From contig NZ_AUHA01000002.1 of assembly GCF_000422945.1 (NCBI RefSeq), forward strand, positions 248,001 to 312,000: a stretch of 64,000 bases of DNA, read 5' to 3'. The DNA is from Daejeonella oryzae DSM 19973 (GTDB lineage Bacteria; Bacteroidota; Bacteroidia; Sphingobacteriales; Sphingobacteriaceae). The translations under genes and the position numbers were made by a program. Under the pieces are notes generated by a model. That model worked only from the letters and a program-made list of their open reading frames with translations. It ran no database searches and was not told the origin of the DNA. Within the stretch, counting starts at the first letter, position 1, and the number at the start of each line of letters is the position of its first letter. This document shows, piece after piece, positions 45,505 through 54,511 of the stretch.

Positions 45505-46641
45505 TTAATTAACCAGAGTTTTATCTAATACTTCCTTATAATATTCTTCATAAAGAGGCAAAATTAAACTCAGGTCAAAATCTTTTGCACGTTTAAGAGC
45601 GTTTTCTTTAAAGAGCATGAGCGTTTCATCATCTTTTAAAATATGAATGGCGTGTCCGGCCATAGCGTCAATATCGCCGATGTTATCCATAAAACCCGTT
45701 ACACCGTTAACATTTAATTCGGGTAAACCGCCGGTGTTTGAGGTGATTACAGGTACTTTACAGGCCATAGCTTCTAAGGCAGCCAGACCAAAGCTCTCTG
45801 ATTCTGACGGCATGATAAAAAGATCAGAAACAGAAAGAATCTCTTCAACAGCATCCTGCTTACCTAAAAAGCGGACATTTTCGCTAATATTTAGTTCCCT
45901 GCATAATTGCTCGCAATATACTCTGTCCGGACCATCCCCCACCATGAGTAATTTTGAAGGAACTTCTTTTAATATTTTTTCAAAAATCCGAACCACATCC
46001 TGAGTTCTTTTTACTTTTCTGAAATTGGATGTATGAACAATTATCCGTTCGTCCTGTGGAGCGATTGCCTTTTTAAAATGATCTTTAGGCTTTAAGGTAA
46101 ACCTCTTCAAATCTATAAAATTAGGAATGACCCGAATTTCATTTAATATATCAAAATGCTTATAAGTGTCTTCTTTAAGGTTTTGAGAAACAGCAGTTAC
46201 ACCATCAGATTGATTTATTGAAAACGTAACCACCGGTTTATAGGTAGGATCTTTCCCAACCAATGTAATGTCTGTCCCGTGAAGAGTGGTTACAACCGGA
46301 ATTTGTATTCCAAAAGTGGCTAATATTTGCTTGGCCATAAATGCGGCAGAAGCATGGGGTATAGCATAATGAACATGCAGCAAGTCTAATTTTTCAAACC
46401 TTACTACATCTACTAATTTACTGGCCAGCGCTAATTCATAGGGTGCATAATCAAATAAAGGATAGTTGGATACAGATACTTCATGGTAAAAGAGGTTTTC
46501 TGAAAAGAAATCCAGTCTTGCCGGCTGACTGTAAGTAATGAAATGTACCTGGTGACCATTATCGGCTAAGGCCTTACCTAATTCTGTAGCTACAACTCCA
46601 CTACCACCGAAGGTAGGATAGCATACAATCCCTATTTTCAT
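45505..46641 (-). CDS. bshA: N-acetyl-alpha-D-glucosaminyl L-malate synthase BshA
   Basis: BshA joins GlcNAc from UDP-GlcNAc to L-malate, the first step of bacillithiol synthesis. The 378-residue protein is a GT4 glycosyltransferase. The start MKIGIVCYPTFGGSGVVATE and the segment VHYAIPHASAAFMAKQIL are specific to BshA. The donor site is MPSESESFGLAALEAMACKV and TGGLPELNVNGVTGF. The presence of ytxJ in the same window supports the assignment. The other Bsh genes are not here. It is transcribed alone, with about 220 bp of non-coding sequence upstream. Confidence 0.94.
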   Translation of the reverse strand: MKIGIVCYPTFGGSGVVATELGKALADNGHQVHFITYSQPARLDFFSENLFYHEVSVSNYPLFDYAPYELALASKLVDVVRFEKLDLLHVHYAIPHASAAFMAKQILATFGIQIPVVTTLHGTDITLVGKDPTYKPVVTFSINQSDGVTAVSQNLKEDTYKHFDILNEIRVIPNFIDLKRFTLKPKDHFKKAIAPQDERIIVHTSNFRKVKRTQDVVRIFEKILKEVPSKLLMVGDGPDRVYCEQLCRELNISENVRFLGKQDAVEEILSVSDLFIMPSESESFGLAALEAMACKVPVITSNTGGLPELNVNGVTGFMDNIGDIDAMAGHAIHILKDDETLMLFKENALKRAKDFDLSLILPLYEEYYKEVLDKTLVN

Positions 46642-46824
46642 CTGTTTAAATCGTTTTGTAATTTAATGATTTTCTGTTTGCAGAAGATTAATTCTGCCAT
46701 TTTATTAAATCAAAAAATAATGAGATCAAAAGCTTGTCCAAATATTAATAATGGCATTAATTAATTTGAAAAGTCAAATCCAAAATAAAGGTTTTGAAAG
46801 GATATAAATGTTTGCTGATTGTAA

Positions 46825-46851
46825 CAAAAAAGCCAGCTGATTAGCTGGCTT
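46825..46851 (-). terminator. Terminator of the coiled-coil lipoprotein gene
   Basis: AAGCCAGCT (46830-46838) pairs with AGCTGGCTT (46843-46851). On the minus strand the stem is followed by a run of T, about 10 bp after the stop codon. Confidence 0.85.
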
Positions 46852-46860
46852 AAGTTATTA

Positions 46861-47337
46861 TTAATTATTCTGGTTAGGAACAAATTCAACTTTCGACTTC
46901 ATTTCATCAAGTTCAGATTCCAAATCTTTTATTTTTCTTTCCAGATTTCTGATTTCAGTGGTTGATTTGTCCAGGTCGTTATTTAGTTTCCGGGCTCTTT
47001 TAGCATCTCTTGCTGACTCTTTGGCAGCATTATCGGCCTTGCGGGATAAGCTCTGATCACCGGGATTTCGGCTCAAACGTGCAGATAAATCCTTTGCTCT
47101 TTCTGAAGAAGCGGATGCCTGTTTATTAATATTATCAACATCAGATACCAGATTAGCATTCCGAAGCTTTTCTTTTTCAAGTTCAAGCTTGGTATTATTA
47201 AGTTCGGTTGACCTCTTCAGAACTTGCTCCTGAGTTTCAAGCTTATCTATATTCGGATTGCTCAATTTTGACGAACAGGATGTAATAAATACTGAAACGA
47301 TCAGCATTAAACTCCAGGTATTTATTGAATTTCTCAT
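46861..47337 (-). CDS. Small coiled-coil lipoprotein
   Basis: The 158-residue product has a lipoprotein signal with the lipobox FITSC followed by SSKLSNP. The rest is almost all charged heptads (residues about 40-145), such as VLKRSTELNNTKLELEKEKL and IRNLERKIKDLESELDEMKS, so it is a rod-like coiled coil. It recalls Lpp- or YsxC-independent structural lipoproteins, but no family is named. The ATG at 47337 gives the signal. A start at 47400 would overlap the serine hydrolase gene and add a non-signal stretch. It sits 43 bp after that gene. Confidence 0.75.
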   Translation of the reverse strand: MRNSINTWSLMLIVSVFITSCSSKLSNPNIDKLETQEQVLKRSTELNNTKLELEKEKLRNANLVSDVDNINKQASASSERAKDLSARLSRNPGDQSLSRKADNAAKESARDAKRARKLNNDLDKSTTEIRNLERKIKDLESELDEMKSKVEFVPNQNN

Positions 47338-47380
47338 AGTGTGGTTTTTTCTTAAAATAAGTAAAATTAATTTAAAACCC

Positions 47381-49210
47381 TTATTTACCTGCAATATCAC
47401 TTTTAATAATAGAATTATATACTACGTCCTGAATTCTGCTCCTGATATTTAACTTCGACAACTGATCACTTACCTCCGGGTTTACCCGGTTCGACAAGAA
47501 AATATAAACCAAATTATACTTCGGATCTACCCAAACACAGGTTCCGGTATAACCCGTATGACCATACGTTTCGCTCGATGCCAGTTTAGACGGATAGCCG
47601 TTTTTACTTTCCGGATCCCAGCGATCAAAGCCTAAACCCCTTCGGCTGGCCGGAGATTGACGGGCAGTAAATAAATCCACAGTTTGAGGTCTAAAATAGG
47701 TTTGGCCGCCGTAACTGCCGCGATTTAAAAGCATTTGATACAGAATTGCCAGATCATTTGCGGTTGCAAACAAACCCGCATGACCTGCAACTCCCCCTGC
47801 CATTGCCGCTCCCTGATCATGAACATATCCTTCCAATAAGGTTTTCCTGAAATGAATATCATTTTCAGTGGGGATGATCTGATCTTTCGAGAATCGGTTT
47901 CTGGGATTAAAACCGGCAGTTTTCATCCCCAATGGTTGATAAAATTCTTTCTGAACATAGTTTTCAAGGCGCTGGCCCGATTGCCTTTCAACAATATCCT
48001 GCATAAAATACATGCTTAAATCGCTGTAAACATATTTGCCGCGGGTTAGAACCGGGCTTTTAAGCATTTGTGGCCACATTACTTCTTCAAAATACCGCTT
48101 ACGCAGATAATAATTATCTGCTACTTTAACAGGATAAGCAGAGGAAGAATCTGACTGATAATCCGTCGATTTTATACTTTTATAAAAAGGAATAAAGGGC
48201 ACAAATCCTGCCTGATGCATCATTACTTCTTTAACGGTTATTTCATTTTTACCGTTTTTACGGGCTTTGGGAATATAAGCGCCGATGTTTGTATCCAGTT
48301 TCAGCTTTTCCTGCTCATATAGATGCATCACAGACATGGTGGTAGCAGAAATTTTAGTGATAGAAGCAAGGTCAAAAATATCGGTAATTTTTGTAGGAAT
48401 AGTAGCGGCATAGGTATGACTTCCATATGCTTTGTTGAAGATCACCTTTCCATCTTTAATAACCATTACCACTGCTCCCGGCGTTGCTTTTTCGCGTATT
48501 GCTTCGGCAACAATATCATTTATCGGATTAAGATCCGAAGTATTAATTCCTACTTCTTCGGGAACAGAATATTTAAGACGGGTTACAGAGGTTTCAAATC
48601 CGCTTCCATCAGTATATTTTTGAGATATATTTTTTTTCAGTTTTGCTTTCGCGGAAACGCCACCAAAAACCAATTGTGCTGTATACGCTGCGGCCTCATC
48701 TGATTTTTTCTCTGTCCAGATAACCGGTGCATTGATTGCGTCAAGTAATTTTAAACTTTTATCATCGCCGTTTAAACAGATTATAATCTGTTTATTACGC
48801 TGATTGTCAAGCAAAAATCCAATAGTTGCAGGGTCTTTAACCGATTGATCAGTAAGTTGTATTATTACCGTATTAAAAAACTTCAGGTCATCACTCAGGT
48901 CGTCAAGAGTTAAGGAATCAGAATTATAAGCTGTTGCAGAAAAACTGCTGACCGAGGAATACTTGTTCAATAAGCTGTCAAACACAGAAGAGTAAACAGA
49001 GCCCATATTTACGCTCGCAATTTTTAAAGCCTCTATGTTTTTTAAAGGAACTATCTTTTTTTGATTGTTAAGCAACACCGTACTTCGCTCCAAAACTTTA
49101 TCTTCAAAAAGCTTCTTCTCGTTCTCACGATGGTCTGAGTTTTTTGCACAGGCAGTTAAAGAAAGTATTTGCACTATGCAAATGGCCAGAAAAGGCACAT
49201 ATAATTTCAT
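47381..49210 (-). CDS. Serine hydrolase (beta-lactamase family) lipoprotein with remnant GH3 module
   Basis: The 609-residue protein has a lipoprotein signal (lipobox SLTAC). Residues about 40-210 look like the C-terminal part of a family 3 glycosidase, ERSTVLLNNQKKIVPLKN with a sandwich domain. The C-terminal half is a class C beta-lactamase/DD-peptidase fold with the catalytic SxxK in FDLASITKISATTMSVM, YSD in YVYSDLSMYFMQD and HTG in YGHTGYTGTCVW. Many Bacteroidota carry a near-1000-residue fusion of beta-N-acetylglucosaminidase and serine hydrolase. This one lacks the glycosidase catalytic barrel. Start at 49210 is chosen because it gives the signal and follows the amidohydrolase stop by 4 bp, as in an operon. 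Confidence 0.85.
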   Translation of the reverse strand: MKLYVPFLAICIVQILSLTACAKNSDHRENEKKLFEDKVLERSTVLLNNQKKIVPLKNIEALKIASVNMGSVYSSVFDSLLNKYSSVSSFSATAYNSDSLTLDDLSDDLKFFNTVIIQLTDQSVKDPATIGFLLDNQRNKQIIICLNGDDKSLKLLDAINAPVIWTEKKSDEAAAYTAQLVFGGVSAKAKLKKNISQKYTDGSGFETSVTRLKYSVPEEVGINTSDLNPINDIVAEAIREKATPGAVVMVIKDGKVIFNKAYGSHTYAATIPTKITDIFDLASITKISATTMSVMHLYEQEKLKLDTNIGAYIPKARKNGKNEITVKEVMMHQAGFVPFIPFYKSIKSTDYQSDSSSAYPVKVADNYYLRKRYFEEVMWPQMLKSPVLTRGKYVYSDLSMYFMQDIVERQSGQRLENYVQKEFYQPLGMKTAGFNPRNRFSKDQIIPTENDIHFRKTLLEGYVHDQGAAMAGGVAGHAGLFATANDLAILYQMLLNRGSYGGQTYFRPQTVDLFTARQSPASRRGLGFDRWDPESKNGYPSKLASSETYGHTGYTGTCVWVDPKYNLVYIFLSNRVNPEVSDQLSKLNIRSRIQDVVYNSIIKSDIAGK

Positions 49211-49214
49211 CAGT

Positions 49215-50843
49215 TTATTTACTAAATACATTTTCACCATTTACAAAAGTTTTTAAAATTTTACTGTTTAATAGTTTGCTGTCTTCAACTTTCAAAATAT
49301 CCTGATCCATAATAATAAAATCAGCAAACTTTCCGGCCTCAATGCTGCCTTTTTCCTTTTCCTCAAAACTTCCTTTAGCAGCCCAAATGGTCATGCCGCG
49401 TAATGCTTCTTCCCTGCTTAAGGCATTTTCCATCTGAAAACCTTTATCAGGAAAACCTTTGGAATCTTTTCTTACAGTTGCAGCATAAAACGTGAGCATG
49501 GGATCTATATTCTCTACCGGAAAATCTGTTCCAAGTACCAGCCAGCCATTTTGCTGCAGCAATTGCTTGTATGCGTACGCAGATTTCAACCGCTCTGCAC
49601 CAATCCGATCTCCGGCCCAGTACATATCAGAAGTGGCATGCGTACTCTGAACTGATGGGATGATATTATTTTCGCCAAATAATTTAAAATCGTCAGGAGA
49701 CAGAACTTGTGCATGTTCAATCCTCCAGCGTAAATCATTTTTACCATTTAATATACGGCTGTAAATTTTCAATATTTCTCTGTTCGCCGAATCTCCAATA
49801 GCATGGGTATTCATTTGAAATCCTTTATCGTAAATTTTACGGGCTACATTTTCATAATGATTGCTGCTGCTTAGCAAAAAACCGGTTTGATTGGGTTTAT
49901 CTGTGTAGGGTTTCAGCATACAGGCTCCTCGAGAACCTAAAGCACCATCGGCATAAACCTTAAATGAGCGGACATTTAATCTATCGGTTTTAACGGCGCC
50001 CTTTTTAAAAAGATAATTATAATTCAATGAATCATCTGAAAGCATAACGTATATACGCATTTTCAAATCATTACTTTTTTGCAGATTATCTATGATATCG
50101 ACAGTCGGAAAGTCCAGTCCGCAATCAACAACTGATGTTAAGCCTACAGCAAAACAATTTTTCTGCGCATCAAGCAAAGCTTCTCTGGACTGGGTTGCAT
50201 TTGACCCGAGGATTTTTGAGTAGATCAAATTTTGAGCGTTATCTATTAAAATACCGGTCAGTTTACCGTTAACCATTTCAATATTTCCACCTTCCATTTT
50301 CTGACCAGGTTTTACATTTCCCAAAGATAAAGCGGCCTGGTTGGCGATAATAGCATGACCGTCTATCCGGGTTAAAACCACCGGACGGTTGGGAAAAAGT
50401 TCATTTAATTTTTCATTGGAAGGAAAATTTTTCTCTGACCAGTCGTTCTGATCCCATCCCCGGCCAATGATCCATCCTTCTTTATTTTCAACAGCATATA
50501 CTTTTAACTTTTCGAGAATCTCTTCCCAGCTTTGAGTTCCTACCAGGTCTGCATTCTGAAGTCCTTCACCATACCGGTAAAAGTGTGCATGTCCGTCTAT
50601 AAAACCCGGGTAAATGGATTTACCTTCGGCATCCAGCAATTCTTTAGATTCGTATTTTCTTTTTAAGTCATCAGATTTCCCGACTTCCAGAATTTTCCCA
50701 TCAGCAACAGCAAATGCTTCGGCAACAGAAAACTGGTCATCTACGGTGTAAACTCTGGCATTAAAAACAAGCAGATCGGCCTGTTTTTTTGTGGAGCAGG
50801 AGGCTAATAAAACAGCCGACAATAAAAATAAAAAGGTTTTCAT
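49215..50843 (-). CDS. Amidohydrolase family lipoprotein (YtcJ-like)
   Basis: The 542-residue protein has a lipoprotein signal (lipobox LLASC near residue 16) and a complete metal-dependent amidohydrolase domain of the YtcJ group. The metal and substrate segments are IYPGFIDGHAHFYRYGEG, GWIIGRGWDQNDWSEKNFPS, MNTHAIGDSANREILKIYS, WRIEHAQVL and LGTDFPVENIDPM. It should hydrolyse amide or related bonds in the envelope, substrate unknown. I start at 50843 rather than 50861 to give the signal peptide. The serine hydrolase gene begins 4 bp downstream, so the two act from one message. Confidence 0.9.
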   Translation of the reverse strand: MKTFLFLLSAVLLASCSTKKQADLLVFNARVYTVDDQFSVAEAFAVADGKILEVGKSDDLKRKYESKELLDAEGKSIYPGFIDGHAHFYRYGEGLQNADLVGTQSWEEILEKLKVYAVENKEGWIIGRGWDQNDWSEKNFPSNEKLNELFPNRPVVLTRIDGHAIIANQAALSLGNVKPGQKMEGGNIEMVNGKLTGILIDNAQNLIYSKILGSNATQSREALLDAQKNCFAVGLTSVVDCGLDFPTVDIIDNLQKSNDLKMRIYVMLSDDSLNYNYLFKKGAVKTDRLNVRSFKVYADGALGSRGACMLKPYTDKPNQTGFLLSSSNHYENVARKIYDKGFQMNTHAIGDSANREILKIYSRILNGKNDLRWRIEHAQVLSPDDFKLFGENNIIPSVQSTHATSDMYWAGDRIGAERLKSAYAYKQLLQQNGWLVLGTDFPVENIDPMLTFYAATVRKDSKGFPDKGFQMENALSREEALRGMTIWAAKGSFEEKEKGSIEAGKFADFIIMDQDILKVEDSKLLNSKILKTFVNGENVFSK

Positions 50844-51060
50844 GCGGTAAATATAAACCATAGAGACGAAGATTAATCTTAAACAGGAAATCTAACTTTG
50901 CCATATTTTAAAATATGCAATCCGGCAAGCTCTGAAATTTAAAACCTTTATCTAAGTGAGCTGACCTTCACAAAACTAAAATATATTACCTCAAAATTAC
51001 AAGGCTGCACCATACAAATCAGCAGCTGAGCAAAATAAATTAGCTATTTTAGCGGCAATT

Positions 51061-52926
51061 ATGTTTGATATAATACAGCTTTTACCCGATTCTGTGGCCA
51101 ACCAAATTGCCGCAGGTGAAGTAGTGCAAAGACCGGCATCGGCAGTAAAAGAACTGATTGAAAATGCCATTGATTCCGGCGCTGATAAAATCCAATTATT
51201 AATTAAGGATGCCGGGAAATCACTGATACAGGTTATTGATAATGGATGCGGCATGAGCATTACAGATGCCCGGATGTGTTTTGAAAGGCATGCAACTTCT
51301 AAAATTCGCAAAGCGGAAGATCTTTTTGCCATCCGTACCATGGGTTTTCGCGGCGAAGCCATGGCTTCCATTGCCGCCATTGCCCAGGTTGAACTGAAAA
51401 CCCGCCGGCATGATGATGAACTGGGAAGCCGTATCTGTATAGAAGCATCCGAACTGATTAGTCAGGAACCGGTGTCTGCTATGCCGGGGACCAGTATCAG
51501 CGTTAAAAATTTATTTTACAATACTCCGGCCCGCCGTAATTTTCTGAAAGGAAATTCGGTCGAGATGCGTCATATAATTGATGAATTTCAGCGAGTAGCC
51601 TTATCTAAACCCGATATATTTTTCACCATGCACCATGATGGTAATGAGGTTTTTCATTTACCTAAGGGAAGTTTGAAACAGCGTATCATCCATCTGTTCG
51701 GGAATGCCTATAATCAAAAATTAGTGCCGGTAGAAGAAGATACCACCATTATTCAGTTAAAAGGCTATGCTGGCAAGCCCGAGTTTGCAAAAAAAACCAG
51801 GGGCGAGCAGTTTTTTTTCGTCAACAATCGTTTTATAAAAGACCCTTATTTAAATCATGCAGTTTTAACTGCTTACCGCGAAGTTTTGCCTCCGGAGAGT
51901 TTTCCGCTGTATGTGTTATTTATTGAAATTGATCCGACAAAAATCGACATCAATGTGCATCCTACCAAAACCGAGATTAAATACCAGGATGAAAAAGCCA
52001 TTTATGCAATTATCCGCTCTGCGGTAAAGCGGGCGCTTGGTAAATACAACATCAGTCCCACACTCGATTTTAATCAGGAAACTGGTTTCAGCCAGATGAT
52101 CACGCTGAAAGCTCAGGAAGATATAGTTCCACCGCAAATTAGTTTTAATCCTGATTTTAACCCTTTTGCATCAGAAAAAAACACCGAACGGGAAATCCCT
52201 TTTTTACGGAGTTCGGGTGAAACCCAAAGAACTTCAGCAAAGAACTGGGGGTCTTTGTATGAAATCGTTCAATCTGATAGTCATAAGCAACAGGAGATTG
52301 AAATGCCCGGAAACCGCGGCATTGATTTAGACAACCAGTCTATAAAAAAAATCGGCGAAAGACAGATATTTCAGTTACATAACCGTTTTATTATTTCGCA
52401 AATTAAATCCGGATTTATGCTGATTGATCAGCAGGCGGCGCATGAGCGGATTTTATACGAGCGCTTTCTGGAACAGCTTGAAAACAGGAAAGGTGCCAGT
52501 CAGCAAAGTTTGTTTCCACAAACTGTTACGTTAAATCTGGGGGATTTTGAACTTGTACGAGATTTGCTGCCGGATATTCAGGCATTGGGATTTCAGATCA
52601 GGGAATTTGGAAAAAATACGGTCATAGTAGAGGGAATTCCGGCAGACATTAGCAGCAACATCAGCGAAATAGAAATGCTGGAACATCTGATAGAGGGTTT
52701 TAAAAATAATCAGTTGGCATTAAAATTAAATAAACGAGATAATCTGGCCCGAACATTGGCCAGAAATACTGCTATAAAAACCGGCACCTCCTTATCTGCA
52801 GAGGAAATGAATATGATGATTGATGAACTTTTTGCCTGCGAAATGCCGAATGCATCTTTAAGCGGAAAACCGGTAATCATAACTATCACCTTAGATGAAT
52901 TGATACAAAAATTTGACAAAAACTAA
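51061..52926 (+). CDS. mutL: DNA mismatch repair protein MutL
   Basis: The 621-residue protein has the GHKL ATPase domain (about 1-330), with VKELIENAIDSGADKIQLLI, DNGCGMSITDARMCFERHAT and GFRGEAMASIAAIAQVEL, followed by a linker and a C-terminal dimer domain. In endonuclease-type MutL the metal site includes DQHAxxExxxxE. Here it reads DQQAAHERILYE, so the histidine is glutamine. The final region is CEMPNASLSGKP instead of a CPHGRP-like end. The nicking activity is therefore doubtful, though the change may be normal for this phylum. It heads a run of co-directional genes with two rhomboids and an EEP protein. Confidence 0.95.
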   Translation: MFDIIQLLPDSVANQIAAGEVVQRPASAVKELIENAIDSGADKIQLLIKDAGKSLIQVIDNGCGMSITDARMCFERHATSKIRKAEDLFAIRTMGFRGEAMASIAAIAQVELKTRRHDDELGSRICIEASELISQEPVSAMPGTSISVKNLFYNTPARRNFLKGNSVEMRHIIDEFQRVALSKPDIFFTMHHDGNEVFHLPKGSLKQRIIHLFGNAYNQKLVPVEEDTTIIQLKGYAGKPEFAKKTRGEQFFFVNNRFIKDPYLNHAVLTAYREVLPPESFPLYVLFIEIDPTKIDINVHPTKTEIKYQDEKAIYAIIRSAVKRALGKYNISPTLDFNQETGFSQMITLKAQEDIVPPQISFNPDFNPFASEKNTEREIPFLRSSGETQRTSAKNWGSLYEIVQSDSHKQQEIEMPGNRGIDLDNQSIKKIGERQIFQLHNRFIISQIKSGFMLIDQQAAHERILYERFLEQLENRKGASQQSLFPQTVTLNLGDFELVRDLLPDIQALGFQIREFGKNTVIVEGIPADISSNISEIEMLEHLIEGFKNNQLALKLNKRDNLARTLARNTAIKTGTSLSAEEMNMMIDELFACEMPNASLSGKPVIITITLDELIQKFDKN

Positions 52927-52944
52927 AGCACATACCTATTATAC

Positions 52945-53661
52945 ATGAGTACATTCCGATCATCTCCCTTTTCAAATATTCCGCCGGTTGTAAAAAACCT
53001 CCTTATTATTAATATCATCTTTTTTATTGCCACCGCTATTTTTGAAAGCAAGGGAATATCATTGATTGAATTACTTGGTGTATATTATTTTGACTCTCCA
53101 AAATTCAGCGTTTGGCAGCTAATTACATACATGTTTATGCATGGTGGATTTGCTCATATATTATTTAACATGTTTGCATTATTCACTTTTGGATCCACGG
53201 TTGAGAGCATCATGGGATCCAAAAGATTTTTAAACTTTTATCTTATAACCGGTTTGGGTGCTTTAGCATTGCAAATGGTGGTTCAGGCTATAGAAATTTA
53301 TGGTTTTACAGGTGGTATAATAATCGATCCTGCAACTTATCAGTCGGCTGATACAAAAGCCATTAAAACTTTAAGTGAAATATATTTCACACCTATGGTT
53401 GGAGCTTCGGGCGCTATTTTTGGTTTGCTGATCGCCTTCGGAATGCTATTCCCAAATGCAGAATTATTTATTATGTTTATTCCTGTTCCGGTAAAAGCGA
53501 AGTTCATTATACCGGTGTACATATTATTGGAATTTTTTTTGGGAGTTGCTCAATTTGCAGGTGACTCGATTGCGCATTTTGCCCATTTAGGCGGAGCATT
53601 ATTTGGTTTTATTCTTGTTAAATTGTGGAACCTGAAAAGACCGGGTAATTTTTATGAATAG
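52945..53661 (+). CDS. Rhomboid family intramembrane serine protease 1
   Basis: The 238-residue membrane protein has about six helices. The catalytic serine is in TPMVGASGAIFGLLIAFG, and the catalytic histidine in IAHFAHLGGALFGF. The early GxxH segment HGGFAHILFNMFALFTFGST is the conserved rhomboid loop. It cuts membrane proteins within helices. It starts 18 bp after mutL and overlaps the next rhomboid gene by 8 bp. Confidence 0.93.
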   Translation: MSTFRSSPFSNIPPVVKNLLIINIIFFIATAIFESKGISLIELLGVYYFDSPKFSVWQLITYMFMHGGFAHILFNMFALFTFGSTVESIMGSKRFLNFYLITGLGALALQMVVQAIEIYGFTGGIIIDPATYQSADTKAIKTLSEIYFTPMVGASGAIFGLLIAFGMLFPNAELFIMFIPVPVKAKFIIPVYILLEFFLGVAQFAGDSIAHFAHLGGALFGFILVKLWNLKRPGNFYE

Positions 53662-54511
53662 ATCTGTTTTTAGCGAGTTATATTATAAGGTATTCCAATC
53701 AGGAAACCGCTTATTCCTGTTTATAGGGATAAATGTGATGGTGTTTGTAGCTATCGGATTGATTGCGGTTGGCGAGTTTTTATTTAACAAAAGTACAACA
53801 ACAACTGATCTCATCGTTCGCCATATTGCCATGCCGGCCTATTTACCAAAGCTGGCTCCAAAATTCTGGACCATCATTACCTATATGTTCGGTCACCAAA
53901 AATTTTTTCATATCCTTTTCAATATGCTCTGGCTGTACTGGCTGGGACGGATTTTCCTTGATTTTTTAAATCAGAAACAATTTACCTTCCTCTATTTTGC
54001 CGGTGGAATTGCGGGTGCATTATTTTTCATAACAGCCTACTATGTATTTCCTGCTTTTCAGGATGAAATTGAGTATTCGTCATTACTGGGGGCTTCTGCT
54101 AGTGTTATGGCTATAGTTGTGGCAACGGCTACCTTACTACCGGATTATACTATCAGCATGTTGCTTCTTGGACCTGTCCGATTAAAATATATCGCCCTGG
54201 TATATGTTCTTTTGGATATACTTGCAATAGCGGGAGCAAACCCCGGCGGAAGTATTGCCCATTTGGGAGGTGCTTTTATTGGGTTTTTATATATTAAACA
54301 GCTTCGGGCCGGAAACGACTGGAGTAAAATGTTCCTCAAAAAAAGAAAACTCACGGTAGTTAAAAAGGCCGATACTGCGCCGGTAAAAAGAAGTAATCTT
54401 CCGGATCAGGATATTATTGATACCATTCTGGATAAGATCTCCAAATCAGGTTATGAAAGCCTGAGTAAGAAAGAAAAAGAGCAACTTTTTAATGCCAGCA
54501 AAAAAGAATGA
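53654..54511 (+). CDS. Rhomboid family protein 2
   Basis: The 285-residue membrane protein has rhomboid topology. HQKFFHILFNMLWLYWLGRI is the conserved loop and GGSIAHLGGAFIGFLY holds the histidine. The active-serine motif reads LLGASASVMAIVVA, that is GASA rather than GASG. Serine is kept, so activity is possible. A cytoplasmic tail (about residues 225-285) is Lys-rich, with DTILDKISKSGYESLSKKEK. It overlaps both neighbours and is clearly translated with them. Confidence 0.9.
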   Translation: MNRSVFSELYYKVFQSGNRLFLFIGINVMVFVAIGLIAVGEFLFNKSTTTTDLIVRHIAMPAYLPKLAPKFWTIITYMFGHQKFFHILFNMLWLYWLGRIFLDFLNQKQFTFLYFAGGIAGALFFITAYYVFPAFQDEIEYSSLLGASASVMAIVVATATLLPDYTISMLLLGPVRLKYIALVYVLLDILAIAGANPGGSIAHLGGAFIGFLYIKQLRAGNDWSKMFLKKRKLTVVKKADTAPVKRSNLPDQDIIDTILDKISKSGYESLSKKEKEQLFNASKKE

